34,743 nt of DNA. Source: an uncultured Pirellulaceae bacterium (GTDB taxonomy: Bacteria > Planctomycetota > Planctomycetia > Pirellulales > Pirellulaceae). The translations under genes and the position numbers were made by a program. The stretch lies in NCBI GenBank assembly GCA_938003615.1, contig CALKXO010000151.1, positions 1 to 34,743 of the forward strand. Reading direction: 5' to 3'. Every line of letters starts with the position of its first letter. Positions within the stretch are counted from its first letter, which is position 1. Below are positions 32,101-34,743 of the stretch, in pieces. The notes beneath the pieces were generated by a model. It was not told the DNA's origin, did not search any database, and saw only the letters and a program-made list of their open reading frames with translations.

Positions 32101-34743
32101 GTGTTGTCGCAGAGACGTTGGTATTAAGTGTTGACGACAGTATTGTTCAGGCAGCGGAAATCACGGTTCCGCCCAATTTTGACCCGGATCTGATTCCGTC
32201 GATTCCCTCAATCGCAACCGACTCACTTTCGGTATCAGCCACCACCGTAACCCTTGACCAGTCGCAGAACGAGATCACCCGATTCGCTGGTAATATTACT
32301 GGCACCGGTGATGCTTTGAATCTGGTCAATCGCACGCCCATCGTGTTTGCCACGATCGACAACACGATTGAAACCGTCACTCGTCTTCGTCCAATCGGTG
32401 TCACACAGGTCTTTGGCCCACTGATGACCATCAACGGCCTGACCGTTGCCGGAATGGCAGACATCATTACGGGAATCGAGCCGGACGATCCAACAGCCAA
32501 CCCGAATGCGATCGTGACGATCAATCCGGTTGTGGTTTCGGACGACGACGGTTCCAATACTGCCAATTTCTTCGGCAATGAAGTTCAGGAAGCCGAGATC
32601 AAGCGTCTGATTGACGTCATCTATCTTCAGGCGGGCATCGATGTTGAATGGTTGCCCACGCAAAGCTGGAATAACAGTTTTGCCAACATTGGCGATGGCA
32701 CTACAGGCGATGACGGCGAACGTCCGCGCGGCGATTTGTTCACCATCGTTACAAACGGCGATGCGGTTGGCGTCGGCAGTCCCGACCCCAACGTCATTGA
32801 CCTGTATGCAGTAAGAATTACTCCCGGGAACCCGCCTGCTATCGGACTTGGATTTCTCGGCTTTCCCGGCACTACCATTCAAGTAGACGACGGAGCACCG
32901 GCCACCGCCAACGGACGGGCCCTTACTGCCTTTCTTGCTGCTCACGAAATCGGACACAATCTCGGACTGGGCCATGTTGAAGGCACACCGGACAATCTGA
33001 TGAACCCTTTCGTACGTGCCACACCACCGCCAACACTCAATGCCGAACAGGCCGCCATCGCTCTGGCCAGCCCGCTCAGCAGCGAGCCCGCGGGGGTTCG
33101 AGGTGGCTTCACTCAGGAAGACGACGCGCCGATTAATATTGGCACTGCCAACTTCACGGTGCGAGCTGATGGCGACATCGTCTTGCTGAACCCTGCAAAC
33201 GATGTCAACTTTGTAGGAACCGACGCCCGTGATGTCAGCGTCGGACTCGTTGACGGCTCCGTTGTCACTAGCATCACAGCCAACCGCAATCTATCGATCG
33301 AAGGAGCCGGCGGCCTAGATGTGATAGACGCCAACGCGCTAGATGGCAACGCCACGATCAATGCTGCTGACGACATTTTGATTGGTCAAGTCACGGCCGA
33401 TGGCACAGCCCCGGCCAATGGAAACGTCTTTGTCACCTCCACGTCCGGTAGCATCAACGACCTCCAAGATGACTTGGTTGCCGACATTGATGCCTCTGGA
33501 ACGGTCACCCTAACCGCCGCCAACGACATCGGCGGCAGCACCCCTGCGGGAACCGCAACTGACGCAGATGGCAGACTCGAATTAGCCGACCGAAGCGTAC
33601 TTGTCGCGACGGCCACTACCGGTGACATCGCGCTGTCGGGACTTGGCCAAATTACTTTAGAAGACGTCTCCACAACTGCAGGAGCCATCGATCTTACAGC
33701 TGCTGGTGTGCTCGTTGGCAACGTTAATTCAGGTTCTACGATTGCTGTCGATTCCACTGGAAACATCGATGATCTCCAAGACGATCTCGTTGCTGACTTT
33801 ACTGCCAGCGGACTGGTAACGCTCAACGCAACCGGCAGCATCGGTGGCGGCGCCACGCCGACAGTCGTTGATGCCGCAGGCCAACTTGAATTCGGAGATG
33901 GAACTTTAGTTTCAACCCAAACCACTGGTGGCGGAGTTGTGATTGGCGGAGACGGATCGCTGACCTTCGTCGACATCAAAACGCCTGACGATCTCAAGAT
34001 CTCTTCAACGGGCGACCTGACCATCCGAAACGTGATGGCGCTCAGCGCGATGCTAACCGCGGTTAAGGATGTCACCATCAATAGCGTGATGACGGTTAAT
34101 GAAACAATGATCACCGCCGGCATGAACCTCGATGTCGAAGACGTCATGGCTAGCGAAGCGACGCTGACTGCAGGAGGAATCTTGGACGTCGTTACGGTGA
34201 CGGCCACCACCGGCGACGCGACGCTGACCTCTGGCGGTAACATAATCACCGGCACAGTTGAAGCAACCAACGGCAATATTGTTCTCGATTCAGAAGCTGA
34301 CTTAACCGCGACTAGCCTCAACGGCCAAACCGCAACCGTCACTGCTGAAGGCACTGCCAACATTGACACGATTGACACCGATGGCGCAACAGGCGTCACC
34401 GTTGTTGGCGATGCAACGCTGGGAACGGTTACTGCCGATTCAGCAGACCTATCCTCGGGAGCAATCCTCACAGCAATCAATGTAACGACCGTTGGTGATG
34501 CAACATTGACCGCATCTGACGGGACCTTACTTGGAACCGAAAACATTCTCGTTGGTTCGATCAATGCTGGTGGCGACATCGTGCTGCAAGCTGACGACAA
34601 CGTCTTCGACCTTGAAGACGATCTACTTGTTGACTTGACCGCTGGCGGAACCATTACGCTCAATGCAGGAGTGGGCGTTGGTGGTGATTCACCGGCTGGG
34701 CTGGCGACAGATGCAGAAGGCAGAATTGAGCTGGCCGATGGGG
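29160..34743 (+). CDS. Giant LEPR-type surface protein with metzincin domain, partial
   Basis: This ORF is absent from the track because it runs off the window; from the ATG at 29160 (AAAGGA about 10 bases upstream) I read at least 1,861 codons and saw no stop. It starts like its neighbour: basic segment, then YQNLEPRYALDASFVYDD. A beta-rich scaffold (LSVNLYDGFAITSQQDLTI, AKRVVLDNTDNDFQRIAAVG) and a PPC-like domain at about residues 595-735 (GVFRDDNYNGAVRPVYYIEF) align with the paralogue. At residues about 1115-1300 there is a zinc protease domain with HEIGHNLGLGH (1262-1272) and Met-turn NLMNP (Met1281). The remainder consists of beta-rich repeats, including a 45-50-residue unit (DLQDDLVAD...GRLELAD). 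Likely exported and surface-bound; the protease could mature itself or its twin, or act on external protein. Confidence 0.9.
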   Translation, partial: MKKNRPSLKKPRRSKSSQNRLQRKQQRSQSSSEFDYQNLEPRYALDASFVYDDANGLLDLSAFASDVTFTNSGGNFTAELASGVWTGEDPTDDVNDINFGGTTLTLRSNFLSTVNVVTLGNNTLTFANSTFNAGQSVSINSNSNFAVIQTGSLNLNTLSVTGRGSFDLRDPGNRLGTLNVDVTGDASVFSGTSLNGNIFDGSSSVRITVTNPISDPSITYNEINSLGNTTIYVDGDVNVATKITGPGGISIMTGQDVVTGDIGDTRTNFVDVNAASITAANVRTTYTSVADDINNVGKTPATSIRLRATDGTPVIGVPGSDTPLLRDNSSGGITISGAVQADQILLQSSNGIVIPINQLDTLYLYLGGDLEAESRGEFQLNVPSLQQLSVNLYDGFAITSQQDLTIGGFDYTGVDDGDPTTTFDTFDDQVFTVAYSDLYANVSAKSLIFDAPFSTQKLVADITTDVEQNAGAALEIHDLYVSAKRVVLDNTDNDFQRIAAVGKGFLADDRLNNEDILTIRDQGTLEIAVLDNQPDDMRVVYLNTPIAVETLAGISIAGQVDIQTGHGGPAPIQPVNAVAPTSEQLGNTSDNPNQYQIEKFEIPRDRAGTQTGVFRDDNYNGAVRPVYYIEFVYDGTQDLTIRTDEFERGNPERVRNFIDIELALYNDLGQVVALGDDIARELDEITFAAGTLAPGRYFVAASAFSTEFEDDFVVKTANTQTGTLNITITGNAAVTPETSRDLTQAVGAPLIVLGGDEPISDADLFEENPADFTPDKLVQLDPDADDFAPERRRRNPIGDPLPEVDGRATLSAANGGSVKLGQVDSNDVRELVVSEAETVEFTDTNNLLVSNLDTPDQTRLAAGRGGAGQLTVGDIAAPKLLLQASSGVTQKGVLTTDTLLLGGDSAIDGGGDFVILSDTLENLAFNLPAGSLALTTSQELNLVFEQYSDPENLLAPRFIFNQSMVGEKARIEAASINVNTRVVAETLVLSVDDSIVQAAEITVPPNFDPDLIPSIPSIATDSLSVSATTVTLDQSQNEITRFAGNITGTGDALNLVNRTPIVFATIDNTIETVTRLRPIGVTQVFGPLMTINGLTVAGMADIITGIEPDDPTANPNAIVTINPVVVSDDDGSNTANFFGNEVQEAEIKRLIDVIYLQAGIDVEWLPTQSWNNSFANIGDGTTGDDGERPRGDLFTIVTNGDAVGVGSPDPNVIDLYAVRITPGNPPAIGLGFLGFPGTTIQVDDGAPATANGRALTAFLAAHEIGHNLGLGHVEGTPDNLMNPFVRATPPPTLNAEQAAIALASPLSSEPAGVRGGFTQEDDAPINIGTANFTVRADGDIVLLNPANDVNFVGTDARDVSVGLVDGSVVTSITANRNLSIEGAGGLDVIDANALDGNATINAADDILIGQVTADGTAPANGNVFVTSTSGSINDLQDDLVADIDASGTVTLTAANDIGGSTPAGTATDADGRLELADRSVLVATATTGDIALSGLGQITLEDVSTTAGAIDLTAAGVLVGNVNSGSTIAVDSTGNIDDLQDDLVADFTASGLVTLNATGSIGGGATPTVVDAAGQLEFGDGTLVSTQTTGGGVVIGGDGSLTFVDIKTPDDLKISSTGDLTIRNVMALSAMLTAVKDVTINSVMTVNETMITAGMNLDVEDVMASEATLTAGGILDVVTVTATTGDATLTSGGNIITGTVEATNGNIVLDSEADLTATSLNGQTATVTAEGTANIDTIDTDGATGVTVVGDATLGTVTADSADLSSGAILTAINVTTVGDATLTASDGTLLGTENILVGSINAGGDIVLQADDNVFDLEDDLLVDLTAGGTITLNAGVGVGGDSPAGLATDAEGRIELADG
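32500..33060 (+). other. Metzincin-type zinc metalloprotease domain (within giant CDS)
   Basis: The segment INPVVVSDDDG..NTANFFGNEV to NLMNPF forms a compact domain: an alpha/beta start (EAEIKRLIDVIYLQAGIDVEW), a mixed region ending in NGRALTAFLAA, then the zinc-binding HExxHxxGxxH and, nine residues after the third His, the Met of a Met-turn. This is the full metzincin signature, closest in style to matrixin-like or reprolysin-like families. Confidence 0.85.
33450..34743 (+). repeat. Protein-level repeats of about 45-50 residues in the giant CDS
   Basis: Three copies of the pattern N(I/V)xDLQDDLVADxxASGxVTLNAxxxIGG....ATDAxGRLELAD begin near 33450, 33762 and 34593; the third is cut by the window end. 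Between them lie shorter TLTSGGNI-type beta repeats. The DNA copies are diverged, so the duplication is old. Confidence 0.8.

Noticed and set aside
32235-32975. 246-aa minus-strand ORF
   Set aside because: Lies wholly opposite the metzincin-coding region, whose motifs are clear on the plus strand.
33386-34663. 425-aa minus-strand ORF rich in Ser, Val and Thr
   Set aside because: It is the antisense shadow of the repetitive giant plus-strand gene; low-complexity composition follows from the repeat codons on the other strand.

Overview
The window looks like chromosomal DNA of a planctomycete, most likely of the Pirellulales. The reasons are a DUF1559-containing secreted protein, an ECF sigma gene overlapping a membrane-anchored partner, a planctomycete-style Ser/Thr kinase, very large proteins with a basic N-terminus and an LEPR-type motif, a Cys-rich lipoprotein, and short loosely packed operons with housekeeping genes outside their usual clusters. 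I cannot name the genus. No rRNA, tRNA, insertion sequence, integrase or CRISPR array was found.

Region 1 (about 0.3-6.4 kb): a zinc-ribbon membrane protein; a ComM/YifB AAA+ protein divergent from a group II truncated haemoglobin; a YycJ-like metallo-beta-lactamase hydrolase; a CPBP intramembrane protease; a 5'-truncated remnant of a CarF/PEDS1-type plasmanylethanolamine desaturase; a small unknown ORF; and ung. Region 2 (6.4-12.1 kb): a 22-cysteine lipoprotein just upstream of ung, two lipoproteins on the opposite strand, a bidirectional terminator, a stand-alone rplX, a secreted squalene-cyclase-fold protein following groES, and an alpha/beta hydrolase with a doubtful start codon.

Region 3 (12.1-16.4 kb, minus strand) looks like one regulatory unit: ECF sigma factor, then a membrane-anchored anti-sigma-like protein (94-bp overlap), then a secreted protein (4-bp overlap), then a DUF1559-domain protein. 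The sigma/partner overlap holds four 15-bp tandem repeats translated in two frames. Region 4 (16.9-22.4 kb): a 925-aa secreted protein with carbohydrate-binding-like ends, a small helical protein with a strong terminator, a 13-bp tandem repeat array, and a cytosolic kinase with a degenerate receiver domain.

Region 5 (22.55 kb to the window end): two giant paralogous surface proteins transcribed head to head from a 529-bp intergenic region rich in inverted repeats. They share an LEPR-type N-terminus, a beta-rich scaffold and a PPC-like domain. One (2,025 aa, minus strand) carries a central beta-rich insert. The other (at least 1,861 aa, plus strand, running off the window and absent from the ORF track) carries a metzincin-type zinc protease motif (HEIGHNLGLGH). 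This pair is the most interesting system in the window: a shared scaffold with different central modules.
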